Shown here: piece by piece, positions 32,380-38,323 of the stretch
How the letters are laid out: every line of letters starts with the position of its first letter
How positions within the stretch are numbered: the stretch's first letter is position 1
Assembly (NCBI GenBank): GCA_964558655.1
Contig: CAZLEX010000017.1
Coordinates: 1 to 38,323, forward strand
Source: RGIG6353 sp964558655
GTDB lineage: Bacteria > Bacillota > Clostridia > Oscillospirales > SIG627
Length of the DNA: 38,323 nucleotides
Reading direction: 5' to 3'
Notes under the pieces: generated by a model
Databases searched by the model: none
Told to the model about the DNA's origin: nothing
Seen by the model: the letters and a program-made list of their open reading frames with translations, nothing else
Program-made: the position numbers and the translations under genes

Positions 32380-32640
32380 CTATCGCACACCCAAGAAGGA
32401 GTATTTTTCTTCTTCGAGGATAAGTGCTTTTTTATACCTTTCTTTATCTTTAATCTGATAATAGTCAAAATAATCTTGTATATGTATTTTTCCTTGAATT
32501 CTCAGTCTGTCGCCGACACAACGCTTGATTTCCTGTATTTTTTTACAGGCTTCGCTTTTTGAAATACCGAAAATATCGCAAACATCGGCAATGTTCAGAG
32601 CTTCTTTTGAAAATATTTCTTCACGACGCTTATAGTCCAT
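32380..32640 (-). CDS. Small HTH protein, excisionase-like (86 aa)
   Basis: The core LNIADVCDIFGISKSEACKKIQEIKR followed by a basic-beta part RLRIQGKIHIQDYFDYY looks like the small winged-HTH proteins (excisionase/MerR-like) of Bacillota phages and ICEs. The C-terminal helix is charged. It starts with AAAAAGGAGAAAAA and overlaps the preceding gene by 11 bases. It could be the excisionase that works with the integrase, though it lies far from it. Confidence 0.6.
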   Translation of the reverse strand: MDYKRREEIFSKEALNIADVCDIFGISKSEACKKIQEIKRCVGDRLRIQGKIHIQDYFDYYQIKDKERYKKALILEEEKYSFLGVR

Positions 32641-32872
32641 TTTTTTCTCCTTTTTCGATTATATGTATCAGAAGTAACGCCGCTCCCATAATTCCCGAAA
32701 TTATTTTCATTTCGGGGTGTTCGGTAAAATTTTTTCTATGCGGCTCACAAGAAATGACGATTGCACGGCCGATGAGCGTGCCTGTAGAGGCTGAAAAAAC
32801 GAGTCCGAAAATGTATTGACATAATATTTTCGCTTTTTTTAATCGGGATATTTTTCTTTGCATTTTGCACAT
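32630..32872 (-). CDS. Small membrane protein (80 aa)
   Basis: A basic start (CKMQRKISRLKKAK) is followed by two hydrophobic stretches: ILCQYIFGLVFSASTGTLIGRAIVI and MKIISGIMGAALLLIHIIE, with a short polar part between. RBS is AGGAGAATTTTAT. No family recognised. In early phage operons small membrane proteins may act against host functions, but nothing here shows that. Confidence 0.6.
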   Translation of the reverse strand: MCKMQRKISRLKKAKILCQYIFGLVFSASTGTLIGRAIVISCEPHRKNFTEHPEMKIISGIMGAALLLIHIIEKGEKNGL

Positions 32873-33027
32873 ATAAAATTCTCCTCATAATTTGCTTCTT
32901 CTTCCGAACATTCCGAGCTGCAAATATCGCAGTAGTAATGTGCCGAATTTCTGAGAGGGCAAATATCTTCAAGACACGGATATGCGGGGCTTGCACATTC
33001 ACGGCAATCGTTACGGTATAAAATCAT
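32839..33027 (-). CDS. Small cysteine-rich zinc protein (62 aa)
   Basis: The chain has about ten cysteines in CxxC-like pairs: NDCRECASPAYPCLEDICP, YYCDICSSECSEEE and FICAKCKEKYP. Two zinc ribbons are likely. The ATG at 33027 overlaps the stop of the DUF4373 gene (17 bases); an ATG at 33048 would add 7 residues, neither has a clear ribosome site, so the start is uncertain. Function unknown, likely DNA- or protein-binding. Confidence 0.6.
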   Translation of the reverse strand: MILYRNDCRECASPAYPCLEDICPLRNSAHYYCDICSSECSEEEANYEENFICAKCKEKYPD

Positions 33028-33802
33028 CGTTACAGTCGAAATCTTCATAGTACCATTTTGAAATGATTCTGAATGGTGACTTTTTGATTACGCCTCCGTT
33101 TTTTATAAATTGTGAAAGTTTGTCCGTATAAATTGCGAATTGTTCCGGTCCCATCAAATCCAAAAGCCCCGATATTTGCCATTCTTCAAATTCCAAATTG
33201 CCGTTAATTACGGTAAAAGGATTTGAAAATAATTGCGATACGGACGAAGAATCTTCTCTTTCTTTTTTTATACTTTCATTTTCTTTTGTTTTATTTGTTT
33301 TTCTTTGCGTATAATTCTCGGAATTATTTTCTTTTTTCTCGGAATTAAGAGTATTTTTCTCGGAAGAATTACCGAAAAACGCACATTTAATGAACGGACG
33401 GGTATCTTTTTCCGGCAAAAGCCAAAATTTCCCTTCCACTTCCATCGGAGTTTTTGCGGCACGCTGTGAAACGGCGTGCTGCCAACGCTCCTGTATTCCG
33501 GTGCTTGTAATGATAGTGTCCGAATAGAAAAGTTTGTCATTAAACAGTGACCGTTCTATCAAGAATTTCAAAACTTGCCTTACCGTATCGGGAGATATAT
33601 TTAAATCGTCCGATATTACGAAAATGACATCTTCATCGGCTTTGGCATAATATCCTTCGCGGTATGTATGACAAAGCAGATAAATATAGACTGCTATTCC
33701 GTCACAGCCGTAACGGGCTTTGAGGATTCTGATTCGATTATCCGAGAAAAAATCAACTGCAAAGGGGAAGTAATCAAGTCCCTGTTTTTGCGTTCTTGAC
33801 AA
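33011..33802 (-). CDS. Replication protein of Lin1244/Lin1753 (DUF4373) type (263 aa)
   Basis: TTG start with AAGGAGAAAAACT. The N-terminus GLDYFPFAVDFFSDNRIRILKARYGCDGIAVYIYLLCHTY is the signature of the DUF4373 domain, a winged-helix replication initiator-like fold. A charged linker (residues 140-190, rich in N/K/E) and a C-terminal helical part (NLEFEEWQISGLLDLMGPEQFAIY, SPFRIISKWYYED) follow. It is the second gene of the early operon. No separate helicase loader or primase is seen, so this is the only recognisable replication protein and probably loads host machinery at a phage origin. Confidence 0.82.
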   Translation of the reverse strand: MSRTQKQGLDYFPFAVDFFSDNRIRILKARYGCDGIAVYIYLLCHTYREGYYAKADEDVIFVISDDLNISPDTVRQVLKFLIERSLFNDKLFYSDTIITSTGIQERWQHAVSQRAAKTPMEVEGKFWLLPEKDTRPFIKCAFFGNSSEKNTLNSEKKENNSENYTQRKTNKTKENESIKKEREDSSSVSQLFSNPFTVINGNLEFEEWQISGLLDLMGPEQFAIYTDKLSQFIKNGGVIKKSPFRIISKWYYEDFDCNDDFIP

Positions 33803-33813
33803 AGTTTTTCTCC

Positions 33814-34005
33814 TTAATCAAATTCAATGTTTAAAAATTCGGCAATGGCTGCTTTTCGCTTTTGAGATAGTTTTTTTCTGCCGTTTTCCACGCTTGAAAT
33901 AAAAGACTGAGATACTCCGCATATATCGGCTAATTGTTTTTGAGTTATATCCATATTTCGTCTTACTTTTCGGACATCTTTTTGATTGCGTATTTTCCTT
34001 GACAT
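33814..34005 (-). CDS. Cro-like XRE regulator (63 aa)
   Basis: A short HTH_3 protein: RKIRNQKDVRKVRRNMDITQKQLADICGVSQSFISSVENGRKKLS. RBS AAAGGAGTACATAAA. It is the first gene of the leftward lytic operon, opposite the lysogeny operon, as Cro is in lambda-like switches. It would repress the rightward promoter after induction. Assigned by position and domain. Confidence 0.85.
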   Translation of the reverse strand: MSRKIRNQKDVRKVRRNMDITQKQLADICGVSQSFISSVENGRKKLSQKRKAAIAEFLNIEFD

Positions 34006-34187
34006 TTTATGTACTCCTTTTTATGAATTGTATATTATATAAATTGATATTAAATCCGATATTTGCCTGAGAACAATCTTTCTTGACAGGTTATAAAAAA
34101 TATGCTAAAATGTAAATGGATAGTTGTAACTGTCAATTGTCGGTGCTTTTATATTTAATGTTTTTTCTGACAGCAAGGGAGAGATTT
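34006..34187. promoter_or_regulatory. Divergent lysis-lysogeny switch region
   Basis: 182 bases between Cro-like gene and the first lysogeny gene. Rightward promoter: TTGACA (34083-34088), 17-base spacer, TAAAAT (34106-34111). Leftward, a TTGTTC...TAATAT (spacer 18) candidate is visible near 34073-34044. TTGACAG (34083-34089) and CTGTCAA (34130-34136) form a perfect 7-bp inverted pair flanking the promoter start site, and AACTGTCA plus AATTGTCG follow in direct order (34128-34142). These are the best operator candidates. Regulator binding is inferred. Confidence 0.65.
34083..34111 (+). promoter_or_regulatory. Strong rightward promoter of the lysogeny operon
   Basis: Perfect -35 TTGACA, exact 17-base spacer, -10 TAAAAT. 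The start site near 34118 lies between the two arms of the inverted repeat TTGACAG/CTGTCAA. It drives the two membrane proteins and probably the repressor and ImmA-like genes behind them. Confidence 0.85.
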
Positions 34188-35300
34188 ATGAAGGCTTGGG
34201 AGTATATTGTCGCCCGAAATGTCGGTCGTGCCTATGCAAAATGGCTTAGAGAAAATGAAAAATACGAAAGAAATTTAAAATTTCACGACTACACTTTTAA
34301 GAAAAATTCATGTGTTAGTCAATTGGATATAAAATGCAAGAATATTTTCGGCGTTTGTGTTTTTCTGATTTTGGTCAGTATAGCTTTGGTAATTGCCGAG
34401 ACGGACAGATTTAATAGGTACAGTATTTACAATGCTGATTTTTTTGTTCAAATTGCAATAATTTTGAGCGTATTTTCGTGTGTGCTTATGCTGTTGACCT
34501 TTGCTTTCGAGTTTTCACCGCGTTTTCGTGATAAATTTTCAAAAATCAGAATTTATCGTGAAGATTTGGACTTTTTGACATCTTTTTTTTATGAAGATAT
34601 AATTTCTTTTTTAAACGGTATTATTTCGCTTGACAGGACGCATTTTTATCTTGACGGAAAATCCATGAGTAAAAGCTGTAATTTTGTTTTGGCAGACGGG
34701 TATTCCGCAATTCAGATGAAAACCGACGGTTATGAGTATGAAAATGAGTATTGTAATCCAAAGGTGAAAAGAGTATTTGAAAAGATGTATTCGTATATTG
34801 ATCAAAAACTTAACAGGATTATAATGACTCCGGAAATAGAAAAAAATTCAAAACAGCTGATATATTTTATAGTCAGAAATTCTTTGATAAAGTATCGCTT
34901 TGAAGAATTTGCTTCAAAAAACGGTTATCCTTCGTTAGAAGAGTACTGTATTGAAAATCAAGGCGTTGTGCCGAGTGAATTTTCGGATTATGTTTATTAT
35001 CATATATTCAGAAACGATATAACGCTCCCTTTGGGAGAGACTTACGATAAAATTCTTATTGAGTATTTGACGCTCTCCGATAAACTTTTTTCAAAGAGAT
35101 CTGAAAAACCGTCTGCTAGGCATTTTGAAGACTGTGCCGAAGAGAGACAGAATATTAAGGAAAAATTTTCAAATATTCCGGATATTGTATTTGTCGGCGA
35201 AAACGAAAAAGAAGAGTTTCCGAAAAAGTTTGATAAAATAGCCGTTTTTTTCGGAATTTGCATTATAGTTTTCAGTGAAGTTATGACACATATATATTGA
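34188..35300 (+). CDS. Uncharacterised membrane protein of the lysogeny operon (370 aa)
   Basis: The start at 34188 follows AAGGGAGAGATTT; a longer frame from 34116 has no site and would begin at the transcription start. Topology: a basic helical N-terminus (1-50), TM1 52-70 (IFGVCVFLILVSIALVIAE), TM2 85-107 (FVQIAIILSVFSCVLMLLTFAF), a 240-residue hydrophilic domain (IYREDLDFLTSFFYEDIISFL; KRVFEKMYSYIDQKLNRI) and a C-terminal TM at about 350-368. The two closely spaced helices after an amphipathic start resemble SLATT-like effectors, but no motif proves it. First gene of the lysogenic transcript, so a superinfection-exclusion or anti-phage role is a reasonable guess. Confidence 0.7.
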   Translation: MKAWEYIVARNVGRAYAKWLRENEKYERNLKFHDYTFKKNSCVSQLDIKCKNIFGVCVFLILVSIALVIAETDRFNRYSIYNADFFVQIAIILSVFSCVLMLLTFAFEFSPRFRDKFSKIRIYREDLDFLTSFFYEDIISFLNGIISLDRTHFYLDGKSMSKSCNFVLADGYSAIQMKTDGYEYENEYCNPKVKRVFEKMYSYIDQKLNRIIMTPEIEKNSKQLIYFIVRNSLIKYRFEEFASKNGYPSLEEYCIENQGVVPSEFSDYVYYHIFRNDITLPLGETYDKILIEYLTLSDKLFSKRSEKPSARHFEDCAEERQNIKEKFSNIPDIVFVGENEKEEFPKKFDKIAVFFGICIIVFSEVMTHIY

Positions 35301-35312
35301 GAGGCGATTGAA

Positions 35313-35675
35313 TTGTATAAGAGATACAATACCTGTTTTGCTGTTATTCTTTCGGTTTTGGTTTTATTGTCGCTGGCACTTTTATGCTTTTCGCGTTACA
35401 ATGTTGAGGGGATTAATTTAAATAAGCACACTTGCTATTTTGATAAAAGTCATGGAGAAAGCACTACAACTTGTAAGACATTGGGAGAGACTTCTTACCC
35501 CTGCATTTATTCATACGATGAAATTTACAATTGTAAAAAACGATTTGTCGAAAAAGATACCGAATATGCTCCGTGTTCATATGAATTTACAGAGACTTTG
35601 AACGAGAACGGAAAAACGGTGAATGTTTTTACTTGTAAATGGTGTGGAGCGAAAAAGTTTTCAGTGACGGAATAA
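35313..35675 (+). CDS. Single-TM cysteine-rich small protein of the lysogeny operon (120 aa)
   Basis: A TTG start with TGAGAGGCG lies 12 bases after the membrane protein. TM segment at about 9-27 (FAVILSVLVLLSLALLCFS). The remaining 90 residues carry eight cysteines spaced as C-x-x-x, including TCYFDKSHGESTTTCKTLG and a final CKWCGAKKF. It is probably anchored with the cysteine domain outside, where disulfides form, or a metal is bound. Coupled to the 370-aa protein and likely its partner. Family not recognised. Confidence 0.65.
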   Translation: MYKRYNTCFAVILSVLVLLSLALLCFSRYNVEGINLNKHTCYFDKSHGESTTTCKTLGETSYPCIYSYDEIYNCKKRFVEKDTEYAPCSYEFTETLNENGKTVNVFTCKWCGAKKFSVTE

Positions 35676-35816
35676 GAGTAATATTCTTAAACCGATTTCA
35701 TTATAATTCCGAAAACAGAATTTGTCAACCCTAAAAATTCTATTTTTAGAATTTTATGTATTGTATACAAATATTAAGCAAAAAAATTGTTATATATAAC
35801 GGTTAGGAAAGTGATA
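35676..35816 (+). promoter_or_regulatory. Upstream region of the repressor gene with palindromes
   Basis: 141 bases without a gene. AAAATTCT-ATTTTT-AGAATTTT (35737-35758) is an 8-bp inverted repeat, TTGTATACAA a 10-bp palindrome, and TTGTCA (35722-35727) repeats the TGTCA motif found in the switch and late promoter. A TATATAAC-like -10 lies just before the repressor ribosome site. This may be a second promoter that keeps the repressor gene on in the lysogen. Confidence 0.4.
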
Positions 35817-36227
35817 ATGAATTTTTACGAAAAGCTTAATGAAATGTGTCACGGTGCAAATATTACACCTACCGCTTTGTGCAAAACGCTTAAATTGAGC
35901 ACATCGAAAGTGACTGCTTGGAAGAACGGAAGTAATCCGAGTGCAGATTCACTTATAAAAATTTCCGAATATTTCGGAGTGTCAATCGATGAATTGCTTA
36001 ATGTACAAAAGGCGAAAAAAGGATTGGAATTCAATGAAGAAAAAATTCTTGATGTGTTCCGAAAATTGTCCGAAGCCGAACAGCTCCGTCTGATAATTAA
36101 TGTGACGGATTACATTACGGACAAAGAAAACAAAAACAAGGTTTCTCTTTCCCAACTCGGGAATATTGCCGCTAAAGGCGGAGAAATTAATTCCTCAAGC
36201 AAAGTCAAAGCGAAAACCACAATATAA
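35817..36227 (+). CDS. XRE-family phage repressor (136 aa)
   Basis: The start at 35817 (MNFYEKLNEMC) has AGGAAAGTGATA before it; a longer frame to 35787 does not. Residues 1-62 are an HTH domain (ITPTALCKTLKLSTSKVTAWKNGSNPSADSLIKISEYFGVSIDELL). Residues 70-110 form a helical dimerisation-like part (EEKILDVFRKLSEAEQLRLIINV), followed by a flexible tail (INSSSKVKAKTTI). No LexA-type peptidase domain is present, so it is probably not cleaved by RecA. The adjacent ImmA-like protease is the likely trigger of induction. Confidence 0.88.
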   Translation: MNFYEKLNEMCHGANITPTALCKTLKLSTSKVTAWKNGSNPSADSLIKISEYFGVSIDELLNVQKAKKGLEFNEEKILDVFRKLSEAEQLRLIINVTDYITDKENKNKVSLSQLGNIAAKGGEINSSSKVKAKTTI

Positions 36228-36272
36228 TTTTTGCCGTGGGCCCATAACTATCGTTAGAAAGCGAGGCCTTAA

Positions 36273-36896
36273 ATCGAGGAATTAGTTAAAAAAGCTAAAA
36301 ATTTATATAAGGCTTTAAATAAAAAAATTGATATAAAAAATATAGAGGGATATCTTGAAACAAAAGGATATTCCGTTGTATTTTTCAACACGCCTGAAGG
36401 CGATGCATTACTGTCAGCGTATGAGATTGACAGAAAAGGTACACAGGCTTTTACTTTTTGCGGAATTACAAAAATAGTATTTGTCGATAATAATATGCAT
36501 GTAATCGACAAAATACACTGTTTGCTGCATGAATGTGGCCATATTTTGCTTGGCGATTTGGAAGATAAAGCGTTGGAATATAATGACAGAAAAGAATTGG
36601 AAAGCAGAGCTGAGTTATTTGTATTCCTGGTAATGAATCAGAAGAAAATCATCAATCGAAAAAAGAAAATCTTTGTGTCGATATTGGTTGCGATTTTGTC
36701 TTTACATCTATTCCTTTATTTTCTGACGGCCAAAGGCGGTAAGTATGAAAATGAAACTGTTTTTATAACAAAAAACGGAGAAAAGTATCATACCGAAGAT
36801 TGCATTTACATTAATTCCGAAAACAGTATAGCCGTACCTGTTTACGAAGCCGAAAAAATATATTCAAAGTGCGAAATTTGCGGAAAGTCAAAGTGA
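36273..36896 (+). CDS. ImmA/IrrE-family metalloprotease with TM and Cys tail; start codon reads ATC (207 aa)
   Basis: The reading frame has a stop at 36270-36272 and its first codon is ATC, 6 bases after a GCGAGG ribosome-like site; the next in-frame ATG (36495) lies at residue 75, too late. Reading from 36273 gives (M)EELVKKAKNLYKALNKK, a typical ImmA start. The zinc motif is HECGH at 86-90 (H86, E87, H90), with E112/E114 as third ligand candidates. A TM helix lies at 132-152, then a domain with H173, C177, C200 and C203 as possible metal ligands (YHTEDC, CEICGK). ImmA proteins cut the phage repressor upon stress; here the repressor gene is immediately upstream. A natural ATC start, low expression or a sequencing error are all possible. 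Confidence 0.75.
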   Translation: MEELVKKAKNLYKALNKKIDIKNIEGYLETKGYSVVFFNTPEGDALLSAYEIDRKGTQAFTFCGITKIVFVDNNMHVIDKIHCLLHECGHILLGDLEDKALEYNDRKELESRAELFVFLVMNQKKIINRKKKIFVSILVAILSLHLFLYFLTAKGGKYENETVFITKNGEKYHTEDCIYINSENSIAVPVYEAEKIYSKCEICGKSK

Positions 36897-36979
36897 CTTA
36901 GGTAAATTTCGAGTTTTAAATTATAAAAATATTAAAATATACGATGTTATTGGGTTTTGCTTGAGGAAATTAAAAACGA

Positions 36980-37014
36980 AAATCTCATAAAGCCAAAAAA
37001 GCCTTATGAGATTT
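36980..37014. other. 11-bp inverted repeat in front of the integrase gene
   Basis: AAATCTCATAA (36980-36990) and TTATGAGATTT (37004-37014) are a perfect pair around a 13-base loop. The right arm contains an ATG at 37006 in frame with the integrase. No T-run follows on the plus strand. It may end transcription from the repressor/ImmA operon, bind a regulator or hide an alternative start of the integrase. Confidence 0.6.
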
Positions 37015-37047
37015 GATATAGATTTAAATTTAAAAGCGGTAACAAAG

Positions 37048-38205
37048 ATGGAAGAAAAGTATTATATACGCTCGGTAAAATACAGTGTACAAGAACGCGA
37101 AACGAAAAATTACGGCAAAGTTTATGATGCTGTTTTCAGAGTTATAACAAAAGACGGCGTTGAAAAACAAAAGAAACTGTCGGGATACAAAACCAAAACA
37201 GCACTGAAAGAGGCACACACCAAATTCATTAATGAAAATTGCGAATATATTTCAGTCAATCAATCCGTAGCTTTGAAGAAGCAATTAAAAGATGCGGGGA
37301 AAAGTATTCATACACTGGAAGAGATGGTTTCGCAATATTTAAAAGCAATTTCAAATCAAAACAAAGATTCGACAATTTATGAAAGAGAAAAAATTTATAA
37401 CAGTTATATTTTGCCAAAGTTTAAAGACACCTATATGAATGAGCTGACCGTTCAGGTCTTATACCGTTGGCAAGACGAGTGGTGGCAGACTAAAAACTCA
37501 AAAACCGGTGAACCTTATTCATATTCGTATTTGTCGAAAGTCCGTACAGCGTTCAGTGCATTACTTACCTGGTGTGAAGGCCGTTACGGATATCCGAATA
37601 ATTTCCGTTCTGTAAAAAAGCCCAAGAAAAAGGGCAAGTATTCATCTGAAATGAAATACTGGACAGAGGAAGAATTTAAACAGTTTATAAAAGTTGTCGA
37701 TGATCCGATGTATCATTGCCTTTTTACCGTAATGTTTTACACAGGCAGACGGTTCGGAGAAATAACGGCACTTACGCCCGATGATATCCGCGGTGACAAG
37801 ATATGGTTTGCCAAGTCGGTTACGAGAAAGACGCTTGACGGTAAACCTTTCAATATTACGAGTACAAAATCCGACAAGGAAGATTTAATACCCGTATGCA
37901 AAAGGGTAGAAAATGAGCTGAAAAGTTATGGGGGAGAATTTCCTTTCCTGTTTGGCGGTGATGTTCCGCTCCATTCGGGGAAAGTCACCCGCAGATTTAG
38001 GACATGGTGCGAAGAAGCGGGAGTTCCGGTTATACGCTTGCATGACTTCAGACATTCGTTTGTTTCAATGGTGTTACATATAAGACCGGGAGATTATGCT
38101 ACTGTTGCCGCACTCATAAGCGATACTGTGGAGCAAGTTATAAAAACATATGCTCACTTATATCAAGCCGATAAAATGTATGTGATTTTAAAATTGGGAG
38201 AGTAA
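37048..38205 (+). CDS. int: Phage integrase, tyrosine recombinase (385 aa)
   Basis: Residues 1-70 form an arm-binding N-terminal domain, 90-190 the core-binding SAM-like domain (TLEEMVSQYLKAI), and 205-385 the catalytic domain. Catalytic residues: R235 and E238 in YTGRRFGE, K274 in TSTKSDK, H332-x-x-R335 in RLHDFRHS and Y368 in KTYAHLY. The usual second histidine of the LGH motif is D359 in ISDTVEQV, as in several Clostridia integrases. The start at 37048 (MEEKYYIRS) is preferred because an ATG at 37006 lies inside the hairpin. It catalyses integration into the tRNA-Pro gene through the 15-bp core and sits about 100 bases before attR. Confidence 0.93.
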   Translation: MEEKYYIRSVKYSVQERETKNYGKVYDAVFRVITKDGVEKQKKLSGYKTKTALKEAHTKFINENCEYISVNQSVALKKQLKDAGKSIHTLEEMVSQYLKAISNQNKDSTIYEREKIYNSYILPKFKDTYMNELTVQVLYRWQDEWWQTKNSKTGEPYSYSYLSKVRTAFSALLTWCEGRYGYPNNFRSVKKPKKKGKYSSEMKYWTEEEFKQFIKVVDDPMYHCLFTVMFYTGRRFGEITALTPDDIRGDKIWFAKSVTRKTLDGKPFNITSTKSDKEDLIPVCKRVENELKSYGGEFPFLFGGDVPLHSGKVTRRFRTWCEEAGVPVIRLHDFRHSFVSMVLHIRPGDYATVAALISDTVEQVIKTYAHLYQADKMYVILKLGE

Positions 38206-38235
38206 CATTCGATTTTTGCCGAATGTTACTTTTTT
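38202..38235 (+). terminator. Intrinsic terminator of the integrase gene
   Basis: GTAACATTCG (38202-38211) pairs perfectly with CGAATGTTAC (38220-38229) around an 8-base loop and is followed by TTTTTT (38230-38235). The integrase stop codon lies in its first arm. It isolates the prophage from the host DNA on the right. Confidence 0.92.
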
Positions 38236-38308
38236 GTTACCAAAATCCAACAAACACCACATATGGCGTACAGCTTATAACGCAAAGTACATTATATAGT
38301 GAGTAGTA
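38236..38308. other. Right arm before attR, no gene
   Basis: Seventy-three bases with AT-rich sequence, including ACATATGGCGTAC and AACGCAAAGTAC, ahead of the core repeat. It probably contains integrase and excisionase binding sites; none can be assigned with certainty. Confidence 0.4.
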
Positions 38309-38323
38309 GAATCTTGTCATCTC
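38309..38323 (+). other. attR: attR core (prophage right attachment site)
   Basis: The last 15 bases of the window are identical to bases 46-60 inside tRNA-Pro. Here no complete tRNA precedes them: this is the original host 3' end of the tRNA, displaced by the phage. The core may continue past the window edge. Confidence 0.92.

Noticed and set aside
36237..36244. TGGGCCCA palindrome between repressor and ImmA-like gene
   Set aside because: Single 8-bp palindrome with no second copy; cannot be told from chance.
36495..36896. ImmA-like gene starting at the internal ATG 36495
   Set aside because: It would remove the N-terminal 74 residues of the protease domain, which are clearly coding and family-like.
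37006..37047. Integrase start at 37006
   Set aside because: The ATG lies inside a perfect inverted repeat with no Shine-Dalgarno; the added 14 residues do not look like family N-termini.
1..38323. Diversity-generating retroelement, toxin-antitoxin or methylase genes
   Set aside because: No reverse transcriptase, variable repeat pair, toxin-antitoxin pattern or methylase motif was found on either strand.

Overview
This window is a complete integrated temperate phage of about 38.26 kb, cut almost exactly at its ends. On the left it starts inside a tRNA-Pro gene (anticodon CGG). The last 15 bases of the window (38309-38323) repeat bases 46-60 of that tRNA, so the two copies are attL and attR. 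A tyrosine integrase lies against attR. The low G+C content, strong Shine-Dalgarno sites, occasional TTG/GTG starts, a DUF6514-like gene, and Big_2, BspA-type leucine-rich repeat and ImmA/IrrE domains point to a Bacillota host, probably a gut-type Clostridia member. Host rank is an inference.

Layout, left to right. 1-65: tRNA-Pro 3' part with attL. 66-605: AT-rich left arm with tandem 12-bp repeats and hairpins but no gene. 608-1433: a plus-strand cassette with its own promoter, a decayed HTH gene, an intact XRE regulator and a small DUF6514-like protein, closed by a bidirectional terminator. 1432-34005: one long minus-strand lytic block, transcribed right to left. In the order of transcription it holds a Cro-like regulator and a Lin1244/DUF4373-type replication protein; small Zn, membrane and HTH proteins; SSB, a RecE-like nuclease, a candidate annealing protein and an ERCC4 nuclease; small regulators; the terminases, portal, prohead protease-scaffold and major capsid protein; connector genes and a leucine-rich-repeat virion protein; a tail chaperone candidate, major tail protein and tape measure; a holin and a two-domain lysin; a beta-propeller tail protein, a hub-like protein and a small spike-like protein. 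34006-34187 is the divergent genetic switch. 34188-38205, plus strand: two membrane proteins, an XRE repressor, an ImmA-like metalloprotease and the integrase, ended by a strong terminator.

How it works together: the switch chooses between the leftward lytic operon and the rightward lysogeny operon. A motif AAYTGTCA occurs in the switch and again as a 10-bp-phased array just upstream of the terminase genes, suggesting one regulatory circuit for early and late control. The virion is a long-tailed HK97-type particle (siphovirus layout with a long tape measure and no sheath gene seen), unusually rich in adhesive domains: Ig-like Big_2 on the tail tube, BspA-like repeats, and a WD40-like propeller.

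Most notable: (i) a lysin joining an M15 peptidase to a NAGPA-type phosphodiester glycosidase; (ii) the WD40-like tail protein and the BspA-like virion protein; (iii) the phased repeats at the late promoter; (iv) the ImmA-like gene whose start codon position reads ATC; (v) an uncharacterised pair of membrane proteins expressed from the lysogenic promoter. No helicase, primase, DNA methylase, reverse transcriptase or CRISPR array was seen.
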